A stretch of DNA of 36,893 nt from positions 1 to 36,893 of the forward strand of contig JBOHRW010000218.1 of the NCBI GenBank assembly GCA_050732935.1, given 5' to 3'. Positions within the stretch are counted from its first letter, which is position 1. The number at the start of each line of letters is the position of its first letter. A model generated the notes under the pieces. It saw only the letters and a list, made by a program, of their open reading frames with translations. It did not search any database and was not told the DNA's origin. Position numbers and translations under genes: made by a program. This document shows, piece after piece, positions 7,446 through 15,348 of this stretch. Source of the DNA: DASRVA01 sp050732935. GTDB taxonomy: Bacteria > Gemmatimonadota > Gemmatimonadetes > JACCXV01 > JAHWKZ01.

Positions 7446-8183
7446 TTAGTGGAGAACGGCGAACGGGTCGATGGGGATCCCCCTCCACCACCGGTACCCG
7501 ATTGCCGTCTTGAAGATGGCGAAGTGGAGATGAGGGACGTCCGGCGGGGCGTTCCCGCTGGTACCGACGTAGCCGAGGATGTCGCCGCGCTCGACCTCCT
7601 GTCCCTCGTCGAGCCCGTCAGCGTAGCCTTCCAGGTGGGCGTAGTAGTACACGAACTCCCCCGACGGATCGTACTGATAGACCACGATCCCGCCTCCGCC
7701 CTGGGAGGGATCGAGGCTCGCGATCGTACCGTCCTCGACGGCGACCACGGGGGCGCCGCGGGGCGCCAGGATGTCGAGCGCCTCATGCACGCGGTCGCCG
7801 GGCCGGGCGTCGTCGTAGTCGTCGCGCAAGTCGTCCCGGTCCATGTCCGCCACCGGGAGCTCGAGGTCACGGTCGCGGAGAGTCTCGACCAGGGTCGCCA
7901 GCGAGTCGTCGTCGATCTCCGCCGATCCGGGAGCATCCGAAGTCGAGTCGGTCGGAGCGGGAGCGCCACGCCGCATGTCACCCGGCTTGGGGAGGGCGGC
8001 GCGAGGTCGGCGCTCGGGATCCCGCGGGACGACCGAAGCCGCGACCTCCAGCCCGTCGCGGACGCTTTTGGACTGGTCGGCTCCCGTGGGCATCAGCGCG
8101 ATGACGACGAGCACCAACGCCCCGCCGGCCGCGAAGCCGGCGATCGCGCTGAGCGCGTTAAGAAGGTTCGGCAGTCGTGTCAT
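7446..8183 (-). CDS. M23-family (LytM) murein endopeptidase, membrane-anchored
   Basis: 245 aa from the ATG at 8183. One N-terminal transmembrane helix (residues ~11-33) anchors the protein; an acidic linker (~60-115) follows. The catalytic domain shows the M23 zinc pattern: RVHEALDILAPRGAPVVAVEDGTI (His and Asp ligands), the strand FVYYYAHLEGY, the EVERGDILGYVGTSGN turn and HLHFAI (HxH). It should cleave peptidoglycan peptide cross-links in the periplasm, or regulate other hydrolases. A TTATTT box (8190-8195, minus strand) six bases before the ATG and no ribosome site suggest a leaderless message. A much longer in-frame extension to 9038 is antisense to the lipoprotein gene and is not used. 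Confidence 0.9.
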   Translation of the reverse strand: MTRLPNLLNALSAIAGFAAGGALVLVVIALMPTGADQSKSVRDGLEVAASVVPRDPERRPRAALPKPGDMRRGAPAPTDSTSDAPGSAEIDDDSLATLVETLRDRDLELPVADMDRDDLRDDYDDARPGDRVHEALDILAPRGAPVVAVEDGTIASLDPSQGGGGIVVYQYDPSGEFVYYYAHLEGYADGLDEGQEVERGDILGYVGTSGNAPPDVPHLHFAIFKTAIGYRWWRGIPIDPFAVLH

Positions 8184-8270
8184 GGCTTGAAATAAGACCC
8201 CACGGGCCCCGCAACGTGCCGTTCCGGCCCGGCTTCCGGCGGGCCGGGTGCCCGCATCCGCCCGAATCAC

Positions 8271-8276
8271 TATATT
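8271..8276 (+). promoter_or_regulatory. Candidate -10 box for the 8334 gene
   Basis: TATATT is the most AT-rich patch in the divergent 8184-8333 region. It would give a leader of about 50 bases that includes the GAGGAGGT ribosome site before the ATG at 8334. No convincing -35 box. Confidence 0.4.
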
Positions 8277-8333
8277 CAAAGTTTCCCTCCAACCGACCCC
8301 TGTTATCGCAAGATCCGAGGAGGTAGACCCGAC

Positions 8334-8963
8334 ATGGTTCGTTCCTGGAAGACGATGGGCATGTGTTCCGTTCTTGTCCTGGCGCTGACGGCCTGTCAGC
8401 AGCAGGCCACCGAACAGTCCGGTGCGACCGAAGAGGAGATCCCAGCCGGTGCCACGCTCGAAGCCACGATCGAGGAGAGCAACACCGCCTTCGAGCAGGC
8501 GATGCTGGCCGGGGAACCGGCGGCGATGACCGCCGACTACGCCACCGACGCGGTGGTTCAGCCGCCCTACATGCCGGCCAGCACCGGCAAGGCCGCGATC
8601 GAGGGATTGTTCGCTCAAATGGTGGCCGAAGGCGTTCCCAGCTCGTTCGACATCACGAGCGAGAACGTCACGGTCGCGGAGTCCGGCGAGCTCGCCTACG
8701 AGACGGGCCACTACACGGCCTCCGGCACGGCTCCCGACGGCGAGATCTGGGAGGATCAGGGCAAGTACCTGTCGGTGTGGGAAAAGAACGCCGAAGGTCA
8801 GTGGCAGACGGTGGCGCTGTCCTGGAGTCCGAATGCTGCACCGACCGGCATGGAGCAGGCGGAGGGCGCCGAGCCCAAGACCGAGCCCGGCGCAACCCCG
8901 CTGGGCGGGGACGAGACGAATCCAGCCGAACCGGCCGCTCCGCCTGAGGGCGAGACCAACTGA
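8334..8963 (+). CDS. NTF2-like (SnoaL/DUF4440-type) lipoprotein
   Basis: 209 aa. GAGGAGGT sits 9 bases before the ATG. Leader ends LALTAC, lipidating Cys21. Residues ~40-165 follow the cone-fold NTF2/ketosteroid-isomerase-like pattern: helix IEESNTAFEQAMLAGEPAAMTADYATDAVVQPP, GKAAIEGLFAQM, then strands (FDITSENVTVAESGELAYETGHY) and GKYLSVWEKNAEGQWQTVALSWSPN, typical of DUF4440/SnoaL_3 proteins. The last ~45 residues are a low-complexity Pro/Glu/Gly tail. Located outside the cytoplasm; no catalytic activity can be assigned. Single-gene unit bounded by a strong terminator. Confidence 0.88.
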   Translation: MVRSWKTMGMCSVLVLALTACQQQATEQSGATEEEIPAGATLEATIEESNTAFEQAMLAGEPAAMTADYATDAVVQPPYMPASTGKAAIEGLFAQMVAEGVPSSFDITSENVTVAESGELAYETGHYTASGTAPDGEIWEDQGKYLSVWEKNAEGQWQTVALSWSPNAAPTGMEQAEGAEPKTEPGATPLGGDETNPAEPAAPPEGETN

Positions 8964-8992
8964 TCGCCTGACGACCCCGCCAGGATCCCCTA

Positions 8993-9024
8993 GAAGCCCC
9001 TCTCCGAACCCGGAGGGGGGCTTC
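8993..9024 (+). terminator. Rho-independent-type terminator
   Basis: A 14-bp stem (GAAGCCCCTCTCCG / CGGAGGGGGGCTTC, one G-T pair) closes on an AACC tetraloop and is followed by TTG. It ends transcription of the 8334 gene just before the phosphoenolpyruvate synthase promoter. Confidence 0.85.
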
Positions 9025-9042
9025 TTGCTGTAAGCCATCCTC

Positions 9043-9071
9043 TTGTCCTCGGCTGGCGGACCCTCGATAAT
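9043..9071 (+). promoter_or_regulatory. Sigma70-type promoter giving a leaderless ppsA transcript
   Basis: TTGTCC (9043-9048), a 17-base spacer and GATAAT (9066-9071). The ATG at 9080 lies 8 bases after the -10 box, where transcription is expected to start. No Shine-Dalgarno sequence is present. The 12-mer AATGGGGGCACA spanning the -10/start region recurs before the radical SAM gene at 24759. Confidence 0.65.
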
Positions 9072-9079
9072 GGGGGCAC

Positions 9080-11548
9080 ATGAGCGCCGGCCAGGACGAA
9101 AGCTACATCTGCTGGTTCGAGGATTTCACCGCCGACGACATCGCGCTCGTGGGCGGAAAGAACGCCTCGTTGGGCGAGATGATCTCGGCGCTCCACGACG
9201 TCGGGATCCGGGTTCCCCGCGGATTCGCCATCACCACCGCCGCCTATCGCCGGTTTGTCGAGCACAACCAGATCGACGAGGAGATCCAGCAGCATCTGCG
9301 TGGCTACACGGGCGGCGAGGAAGGGCTCTCGGCGGCCGGGCTCGCGATCCGCCGCCTCTTCCGCGAGGCCGAGTTCCCGGACGACCTCGGCGACGCCGTC
9401 TGCTCCACGTATCGCGAGCTCTCGCAGGAGTACGGAGAAGAGCGGACCGACGTTGCCGTACGGTCGAGCGCCACGGCCGAGGACCTCCCGGAAGCGAGCT
9501 TCGCCGGCCAGCTCGACACGTTCCTGAACATCCGGGGCGAGCACGCGCTCCTCGAGGCCTGCCGCGAATGCTACGCCTCGCTCTTCACCGACCGGGCCCT
9601 CGCCTATCGGCAGAAGCGGGGGTTCGACCAGTCGGTCGTGGCCCTTTCGCTCGGTGTCCAGAAGATGGTGCGGAGCGACAAGGCTGGCGCGGGGGTCATG
9701 TTCACGATCGACACCGAGAGCGGCTTCCCCGACGTGATCCTGATCAACGCCTCGTGGGGGATCGGTGAGATGGTCGTGGCCGGGTCCGTGATCCCCGACC
9801 AGTACCTGGTCTTCAAGCCGCTGCTCGATCGCAACGACCGCATGCCGATCATCGAGAAGAAGGTCGGCGAGAAGGCCAGGAAGCTGATCTACGCCCGCAA
9901 GGTCGAGGGGCCTACGGTGACGGTCGAGACCTCGGCCGTGGAACGTCGGGCGTTCGTCCTCGACGACGACGAGATCCTGCAGCTGGCGCGCTGGGCGGCG
10001 GCGATCGAGCGCCATTACGGCCGGCCCATGGACATCGAATGGGCCAAGGACGGGGAATCAGGACGGCTCTTCATCGTCCAGGCGCGGCCCGAAACCGTCC
10101 ACTCACGTGCGGACCAGGCTTCGCTCAAGGTCTACCGGCTGGCTGATCCAGGCGAGCCCCTCCTGCGCGGCATCTCCGTCGGCGGCGCGATCGCCGTGGG
10201 CCGGGTCGTGCGGCTCTCGAGCCCGGAGGAGGCCGATCGCGTGGACCCGGGCGACATCCTCGTCACCGAGATGACCGATCCCGCCTGGGGGCCGATCATG
10301 GAAAAAGTGGCGGGAATCATCACCGATCAGGGCGGGCGCACGTGCCACGCGGCGATCGTGAGCCGCGAGCTCGGGATCCCGGCCGTGGTAGGGACGAGCG
10401 AGGCGACCCGGGTGCTCGAGCCGGGGTCGGAGGTGACTCTCTCCTGTGCCGAGGGGGACGAGGGAAGGGTCTACGCGGGGATCCTGCCTTTCGAGACCGA
10501 GGAGCTCGACCTCACCGACGTACCCGAGACCCGCACCCGAATCATGCTGAACATCGCGAGCCCTGACGCCGCATTCCGCTGGTGGCGCCTGCCGTGCGAA
10601 GGGATCGGCCTCGCGCGGATGGAGTTCATCATCAACAACATCGTCAAGATCCATCCGATGGCGCTGATCCGCTTCCACGAGGTCCAGGACGAGAAGGCGC
10701 GCGAGCAGATCCTCGCCCTCACCGCCGGCTACGCCGACCGGGCCGGCTACTTCGTGGAGCGCCTCGCGCGAGGGATCGCCAAGATCGCGGCCTCCCAGTA
10801 TCCGGCGACCGTCATCGTCCGGATGAGCGACTTCAAGACCAACGAGTACGCCGACCTGATCGGTGGACGGCCGTTCGAGCCCGCCGAGGCGAACCCCATG
10901 CTCGGGTTCCGGGGCGCCTCGCGCTACTACAGCGACGAATACCGCGAGGGGTTCGCCCTCGAGTGCCGGGCGATCAAGATGGTCCGGGAGGAGATCGGGC
11001 TCGACAACGTGGTGGTCATGATCCCGTTCTGCCGGACCCTCCACGAGGCGGATCAGGTCCTCCACGTGCTGGCCGATCACGGGCTCCAGCGCGGCCGCGA
11101 CGGTCTCGAGGTCTATGTCATGTGCGAGATCCCCTCCAACGTGATCCTGGCCAGCCAGTTCGCCGAGCGCTTCGACGGGTTCTCGATCGGCTCCAACGAC
11201 CTGACGCAGCTCGTGCTGGGCGTGGACCGCGACTCGGGACGGCTGGCGGCGCTCTTCGACGAGCGCAACGAGGCGGTGCTGGCGATGATCGAGAGCCTGA
11301 TCGAGATCGCGAAGCAAACCGGCACGAAGGTCGGGATCTGCGGCCAGGGCCCGAGCGACCACCCCGACTTCGCCGAGTTCCTGGTCGAGGCGGGCATCGA
11401 CTCCATGTCGCTGAACCCGGACTGCGTGGTGGCGGTCAAGCGGCGCGTAGCGGAGACCGAGGCGAGGCTGGCGGGGGAGCCGACCGCTGTCGAGCGGCCC
11501 GCGCAGGCTGAAGATCTCCGCCACGTCCAGCCGCCAGCCGCGAGCTGA
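9080..11548 (+). CDS. ppsA: Phosphoenolpyruvate synthase (pyruvate, water dikinase)
   Basis: 822 aa, the full family length. It converts pyruvate, ATP and water to phosphoenolpyruvate, AMP and phosphate, opening gluconeogenesis. N-terminal ATP-grasp region: GGKNASLGEM (~residue 26) and RSSATAEDLPEASFAGQ (~135-150). The mobile phosphohistidine domain has GGRTCHAAIVSRE with His423. The C-terminal TIM barrel has ARMEF, LGFRGASRYYS and GICGQGPSD with catalytic Cys754; both positions agree closely with the E. coli enzyme. The start is set by conserved N-terminus and a leaderless promoter. It is followed without a gap by the dehydratase-like gene at 11568. Absence of the pyrophosphate-dependent dikinase pattern argues for PpsA rather than PPDK. 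Confidence 0.96.
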   Translation: MSAGQDESYICWFEDFTADDIALVGGKNASLGEMISALHDVGIRVPRGFAITTAAYRRFVEHNQIDEEIQQHLRGYTGGEEGLSAAGLAIRRLFREAEFPDDLGDAVCSTYRELSQEYGEERTDVAVRSSATAEDLPEASFAGQLDTFLNIRGEHALLEACRECYASLFTDRALAYRQKRGFDQSVVALSLGVQKMVRSDKAGAGVMFTIDTESGFPDVILINASWGIGEMVVAGSVIPDQYLVFKPLLDRNDRMPIIEKKVGEKARKLIYARKVEGPTVTVETSAVERRAFVLDDDEILQLARWAAAIERHYGRPMDIEWAKDGESGRLFIVQARPETVHSRADQASLKVYRLADPGEPLLRGISVGGAIAVGRVVRLSSPEEADRVDPGDILVTEMTDPAWGPIMEKVAGIITDQGGRTCHAAIVSRELGIPAVVGTSEATRVLEPGSEVTLSCAEGDEGRVYAGILPFETEELDLTDVPETRTRIMLNIASPDAAFRWWRLPCEGIGLARMEFIINNIVKIHPMALIRFHEVQDEKAREQILALTAGYADRAGYFVERLARGIAKIAASQYPATVIVRMSDFKTNEYADLIGGRPFEPAEANPMLGFRGASRYYSDEYREGFALECRAIKMVREEIGLDNVVVMIPFCRTLHEADQVLHVLADHGLQRGRDGLEVYVMCEIPSNVILASQFAERFDGFSIGSNDLTQLVLGVDRDSGRLAALFDERNEAVLAMIESLIEIAKQTGTKVGICGQGPSDHPDFAEFLVEAGIDSMSLNPDCVVAVKRRVAETEARLAGEPTAVERPAQAEDLRHVQPPAAS

Positions 11549-11567
11549 GGAAAGGATCGCGCTCGCG

Positions 11568-12524
11568 ATCGATTTCGACGACGTTCTCGCTGCCCGGGAA
11601 CGGATCGCCGACGCCATCCATCGGACGCCGGTCCTCACCTCCCGGTTGCTGAACGAGCGGTGCGGCCGCGAGCTCTTCTTCAAGTGCGAGAACCTGCAGC
11701 GGGCCGGCGCCTTCAAGATCCGCGGCGCCACCAACAGGATCCGCTCGCTCTCGCCGAAGGAGCGGGAGCGAGGGGTCGTGGCCTTCTCCTCCGGCAATCA
11801 CGCCCAGGCGGTCGCGCTGGCCGCGCGCGAAGCCGGCGTCGACGCCATCATCGTGATGCCCGCCGACGCGCCACGGGCCAAGCGCAAGGCTACCCGGGCG
11901 TACGGCGCGCGGGTGATCGAGTACGATCGATTCGTCGATGACCGCGAGGAGATGGCCCGCCAGATCGTCGAGGAGGAGGCGCGGGTGCTCGTCCCTCCCT
12001 ATGACGATCCGCTGGTCATGGCCGGCCAGGGAACGGCGGCGCTCGAGCTCCTGGAGGACGTGCCGGATCTCGAGGCCGTGGTGGTCCCCGTGGGCGGCGG
12101 CGGGCTGCTCGCGGGGACGGCCACGGCGGCGGCAAGGTTCGAAGGGGTGCGCGTCTTCGGCGCCGAGCCGGCCGGCGCAGACGATACCGTGCGCTCGTTG
12201 GAGGTGGGGCAGAGGGTGAGGGTCGATGCCCCCGACACGATCGCCGACGGCGCCCGCGCCCACACGCCCGGTGAGCTCACTTTTCCCGTCGTGCGCGAGC
12301 GCGCGGAGGCCGTCGTGCGCGTTCCCGACCTGGCTCTCGTCGGGGCGCTGGGTCTTCTCTTCACGCGCATGAAGGTCGTCGTGGAACCGACGGGCGCGCT
12401 GGCCCTGGCGGCCGTTCTCGAGGGCTCGATCCCGGCCGAGCTTCGCCGCGTCGGGGTGGTTCTCTCGGGCGGCAACGTCGACCCCGCGACGCTGGCGAGG
12501 CTGCTGACCGAAGGGGTCGGCTGA
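11568..12524 (+). CDS. Threonine/serine dehydratase-like PLP enzyme (start uncertain)
   Basis: Fold-type II PLP enzyme of the threonine ammonia-lyase/serine racemase group, ~318 aa, without the C-terminal ACT-like regulatory domain of biosynthetic IlvA, so catabolic-type. Motifs: RTPVLTSR, ENLQRAGAFKIRGA with the PLP lysine (Lys50 in this numbering), SSGNHAQAVA, the phosphate-binding GGGGLLAG, and SGGN near the end. The start is a problem: the only usual initiation codon is TTG at 11646, which would delete the conserved TPVLTSR segment. Protein-like sequence begins near 11568 (IDFDDVLAARERI), where the codon is ATC; GAGGAAAGG (11547-11555) lies just upstream. CTG at 11508 is another choice. 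The frame overlaps the ppsA end or abuts it. Confidence 0.85.
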   Translation: MDFDDVLAARERIADAIHRTPVLTSRLLNERCGRELFFKCENLQRAGAFKIRGATNRIRSLSPKERERGVVAFSSGNHAQAVALAAREAGVDAIIVMPADAPRAKRKATRAYGARVIEYDRFVDDREEMARQIVEEEARVLVPPYDDPLVMAGQGTAALELLEDVPDLEAVVVPVGGGGLLAGTATAAARFEGVRVFGAEPAGADDTVRSLEVGQRVRVDAPDTIADGARAHTPGELTFPVVRERAEAVVRVPDLALVGALGLLFTRMKVVVEPTGALALAAVLEGSIPAELRRVGVVLSGGNVDPATLARLLTEGVG

Positions 12525-12538
12525 AACCCTCGACGGAC

Positions 12539-14002
12539 TTGCGCACAGCGGCCCTGCGCGGGACGATCTGGTCGGCGGTTCAACAGTTCGGCGATCGGGC
12601 CATCCGCTTCCCGGTTTACCTGATCCTGGCGCGGCTCCTGTCGCCGGAGGCATTCGGGCTCGTGGCGCTGTCGGCGGCTTACGTGGACTTCCTGCAGCTC
12701 TTCCGAAACCTGGGGATCACCGCCGCCGTCGTTCAGCGGGAGCGCCTGGAGCCGGAACACCTGGACAGCGCCTTCTGGGGAGGCCTCGCGCTCGGGCTGG
12801 TGATGGGGCTGCTCGGTTACGCGTCGGCCGGTGTCTTTGCCGTCCTGGCGGGTCAGTCCGAGCTGGAGCCCATCATTCGCTGGCTCTCGATCGCGTTCGT
12901 CCTGTCCTCCTTCAGCGCGGTGCAGGACGCCATTCTGCGCCGCGAGCTTCGCTTCCAGGCCCTGGCGATCCGATCGATCGTGGGTCAGACCGTCGCCACG
13001 GCGGTGGCGATCGTGGCCGCCATCCGGGGGCTGGGCGTCTGGAGCCTGGTCCTCATGCTGCTCGTCCATCAGGCGGCCATGGTCTTTCTGCTCTGGCGGG
13101 CGAGCGCCTGGAGACCGGCGTGGAGGTTCTCCTGGGCGCGGTACAGGGAGCTGCTCGCTTTCGGTGTCCCGATGCTGGGATTCCACGTGGTCCGCTTCAC
13201 CCGCATGCGGGCCGACAACTTCCTGATCGGCATGGGGCTGGGCGCGGCGCCTCTCGGGTACTACTCGGTCGCGCTGCAGGTCGTCGACGGGATGTGGGCG
13301 CTCGTGAACGGCAGCGTCTTGCCGGTGCTCTGGTCGACGCTCTCGAGGCTGCAGGGCGAGCGCCAGCGGTTGAGCCGTGCGATCGAAGAGTCGACCGAGA
13401 TGCTCGCGCTGGCCACTTGGCCCGTCTTCCTGGGCCTCGCCTCGGTCGCGCCGTACGCGGTGCCCCTCATGCTCGGCTCCCGCTGGACGGCGAGCGCGCC
13501 GATCCTGGCGGCGCTCGCCGTCGGCGCCGTCGCCCGGAGCTTGAGCATGGGACCGCTGACCGCTCTTTCCGCCATCGGGGAGACGAAGTGGCGGCTGGGC
13601 GTCGAGCTGATCGTCGCTCTCCTGACGCTGGGGGCCATGGTCGCCGGTCTGCCGTGGGGCGTGGTCGTGGTGGCCTGGGCATACACGCTCGCCCTCTTCG
13701 TCGCGTCGCCCGTTCAGCTCGGGATCAGCCTGCGGTTTCTGGAGCTCCGGGGAGCCGACTACCTGGAAGTATTCCGGGTTCCGGCGATCGCATCGCTGAT
13801 CATGCTCGGCGTGGTGATGCTGACCCGCCTTCTGCTGCCACAAGGACTGGCCGATCTTCCATCGCTGGTCGTACTCGTCGGCGTCGGCGCCATCGTCTAT
13901 TGGGGAATCGTTCGCCTGGCGGCGCCGGTCGTCGTACGACGGGCGGTCGAAAACTTCAAGACCGCCGTCCGGACGTCACGTCGGGTCGGGGAGGAAGCGT
14001 GA
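12539..14002 (+). CDS. MOP-superfamily polysaccharide flippase (Wzx/WzxC-like)
   Basis: About 487 aa with 12-14 hydrophobic segments spread over its length. The N-terminal RGTIWSAVQQFGDRAIRFPVYLILARLLSPEAFGLVALSAAYVDF is typical of lipopolysaccharide/O-antigen flippases of the Polysacc_synt family (WzxC type); VVQRERLEPEHLDSAFWGGLALG also fits. It should move lipid-linked sugars across the inner membrane. TTG at 12539 is listed, but a CTG at 12521 overlaps the stop of the dehydratase gene (CTGA), has AAGGGG four bases upstream and gives a natural MKPSTDLRTAALRG N-terminus. No other capsule gene is adjacent. The 3' end overlaps the convergent L,D-transpeptidase gene by 27 bases. Confidence 0.88.
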   Translation: MRTAALRGTIWSAVQQFGDRAIRFPVYLILARLLSPEAFGLVALSAAYVDFLQLFRNLGITAAVVQRERLEPEHLDSAFWGGLALGLVMGLLGYASAGVFAVLAGQSELEPIIRWLSIAFVLSSFSAVQDAILRRELRFQALAIRSIVGQTVATAVAIVAAIRGLGVWSLVLMLLVHQAAMVFLLWRASAWRPAWRFSWARYRELLAFGVPMLGFHVVRFTRMRADNFLIGMGLGAAPLGYYSVALQVVDGMWALVNGSVLPVLWSTLSRLQGERQRLSRAIEESTEMLALATWPVFLGLASVAPYAVPLMLGSRWTASAPILAALAVGAVARSLSMGPLTALSAIGETKWRLGVELIVALLTLGAMVAGLPWGVVVVAWAYTLALFVASPVQLGISLRFLELRGADYLEVFRVPAIASLIMLGVVMLTRLLLPQGLADLPSLVVLVGVGAIVYWGIVRLAAPVVVRRAVENFKTAVRTSRRVGEEA

Positions 14003-15259
14003 ATCCGCGGGGTTGTCGGGTCCGGCCTCGGGGGACGGGCTCCGCGTGTGCCGGAACTCCACCACGACACCGGGATCCAGCCGTGCGCCGAGGAAGGTCG
14101 CGTCCCAGTTCGTGAGCCGGACGCAGCCCGACGAGGTCTCGTAGCCGATCGTGGCGGGCTCCCGCGTGCCGTGGATGCCGTAATGCGGCTCCGAGAGCTT
14201 GATCCAGATCCGTCCCACGGGATTGTTGGGTCCCGGGGGGAGGAGCGCATTCGGCTTCGCCCGATCGACGCCGCTCAGGAGCCGGGGCTGATAGTGAAAC
14301 CAAGGGTCGGGGGTGACCGAGACGACCTCGAGCTCGCCCGCTGGCGAGGGGTCGTAGCCCGAGCCCAGCGTGGTCGGGAAGTGGTAGATGACGCGCCCCT
14401 GATCGTCCAGGGCATGGAGATAGAATCCGAGACCGGAGATGACGATGCGGGCCACGCGAGGCCCGTCGCCGGCCGTGAGCGTATCGGTCACGACCCACCG
14501 ATCCACGCGCAGAGCGGGAACGAGCAGGCTGTCGCCGGTCGCGAGGCTATCCAGCGCGCGACCCGGGTTCAGCTCGGCGAGGATCGCCGGGCTCGCGTGG
14601 AAGCGCTCCCCGAGCTTCTCGGAGAGCGACTGATAGCAGAGGCAGTCGAGACGCCGCTGGGCGTACACGTCGGCCGGGATGGCGACGAACGGCCCGGCCA
14701 CGTCCTCGACGGTCAGGACGTGCTCGCGCAGGAACGAGCCCGGGGAACCTGCCTGGGCGCGCAGCCGGGCGAGGGTCACGGAATCGACGATCCCGGTCGC
14801 CGGCAGGCCTTCGCGGCGCTGGAACCAGTAGACCGCCTTCTCGGTGTTCTTCCCCCACTTGCCGTCCAGGAGGCCGGGAGAGAAGCGGGCGCGGTCGAGG
14901 AGGATCTGCACGTACAGGACGGAGGGGCCTTCGACATCCCCGAACAGAGGAAGCCGAACGGTCTCGTCCGCCGGCTGGCCCGGATCCCCAGGCATCGCCG
15001 CGTCGCCGATATCCTCCCACACCTCGGGAACCGGCACCGTGTCCAGCGCGGTCACGACGGTGGTCCTGCGGTCCAGCCGCACGGTCCGTCGCCAGGTGGA
15101 GTCCTGGCGGCCGGCCTCGATCTCGGCCACCGTCAGCGTGTCGTCGGACCAGTAGACGTCAGCCGGCTCCGGAGTCGGCTCGGGCTCATCGCGGCCGCAG
15201 CCGGCCAGGAGCCCGAGGCCGCCGAGGACGACGATCATCGAGGATCGGGCTCGTGCCAT
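13976..15259 (-). CDS. L,D-transpeptidase (YkuD) lipoprotein with peptidoglycan-binding domain
   Basis: 427 aa from the ATG at 15259. Signal with lipobox LLAGC (Cys21). Residues ~110-160 are a PG_binding_1 domain (LDGKWGKNTEKAVYWFQRREGLPATGIVDSVTLARL). A LysM-like or linker segment follows (SPAILAELNPGRALDSLATGDSLLVPAL, ~225-250). The C-terminal catalytic YkuD domain has GIHGTREP and the active-site TSSGCVRLTN with Cys379. It forms 3-3 peptidoglycan cross-links or attaches proteins to the wall. Upstream frame extension to 15763 is antisense to the HEAT gene and ignored. Divergent from 15349. Confidence 0.93.
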   Translation of the reverse strand: MARARSSMIVVLGGLGLLAGCGRDEPEPTPEPADVYWSDDTLTVAEIEAGRQDSTWRRTVRLDRRTTVVTALDTVPVPEVWEDIGDAAMPGDPGQPADETVRLPLFGDVEGPSVLYVQILLDRARFSPGLLDGKWGKNTEKAVYWFQRREGLPATGIVDSVTLARLRAQAGSPGSFLREHVLTVEDVAGPFVAIPADVYAQRRLDCLCYQSLSEKLGERFHASPAILAELNPGRALDSLATGDSLLVPALRVDRWVVTDTLTAGDGPRVARIVISGLGFYLHALDDQGRVIYHFPTTLGSGYDPSPAGELEVVSVTPDPWFHYQPRLLSGVDRAKPNALLPPGPNNPVGRIWIKLSEPHYGIHGTREPATIGYETSSGCVRLTNWDATFLGARLDPGVVVEFRHTRSPSPEAGPDNPADSRFLPDPT

Positions 15260-15270
15260 TCGGCGGCTGG

Positions 15271-15300
15271 AACCTACCGCTGCCGTGCGCTCGCCTTCAA
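15271..15300 (-). promoter_or_regulatory. Promoter of the L,D-transpeptidase gene
   Basis: On the minus strand TTGAAG (15300-15295), 18 bases, TAGGTT (15276-15271). The ATG lies 11 bases further, so the leader is absent or only a few bases; no ribosome-binding site is seen. Confidence 0.5.
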
Positions 15301-15348
15301 GCCGAGCGAGGCTGGTGGGGTCGTAGGACGCCGGGTATCGTACGGCGC

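Noticed and set aside
8184..9038. N-terminal extension of the M23 peptidase to 9038
   Set aside because: Antisense to the NTF2-like lipoprotein; the ATG at 8183 opens on a membrane anchor and has a promoter box.
10103..11797. Minus-strand ORF of 564 codons
   Set aside because: Complementary to phosphoenolpyruvate synthase, no domain, random-like composition.
11999..13843. Minus-strand ORF of 614 codons
   Set aside because: Antisense to the dehydratase and flippase genes; very rich in Gln, Arg, His as expected for shadows.
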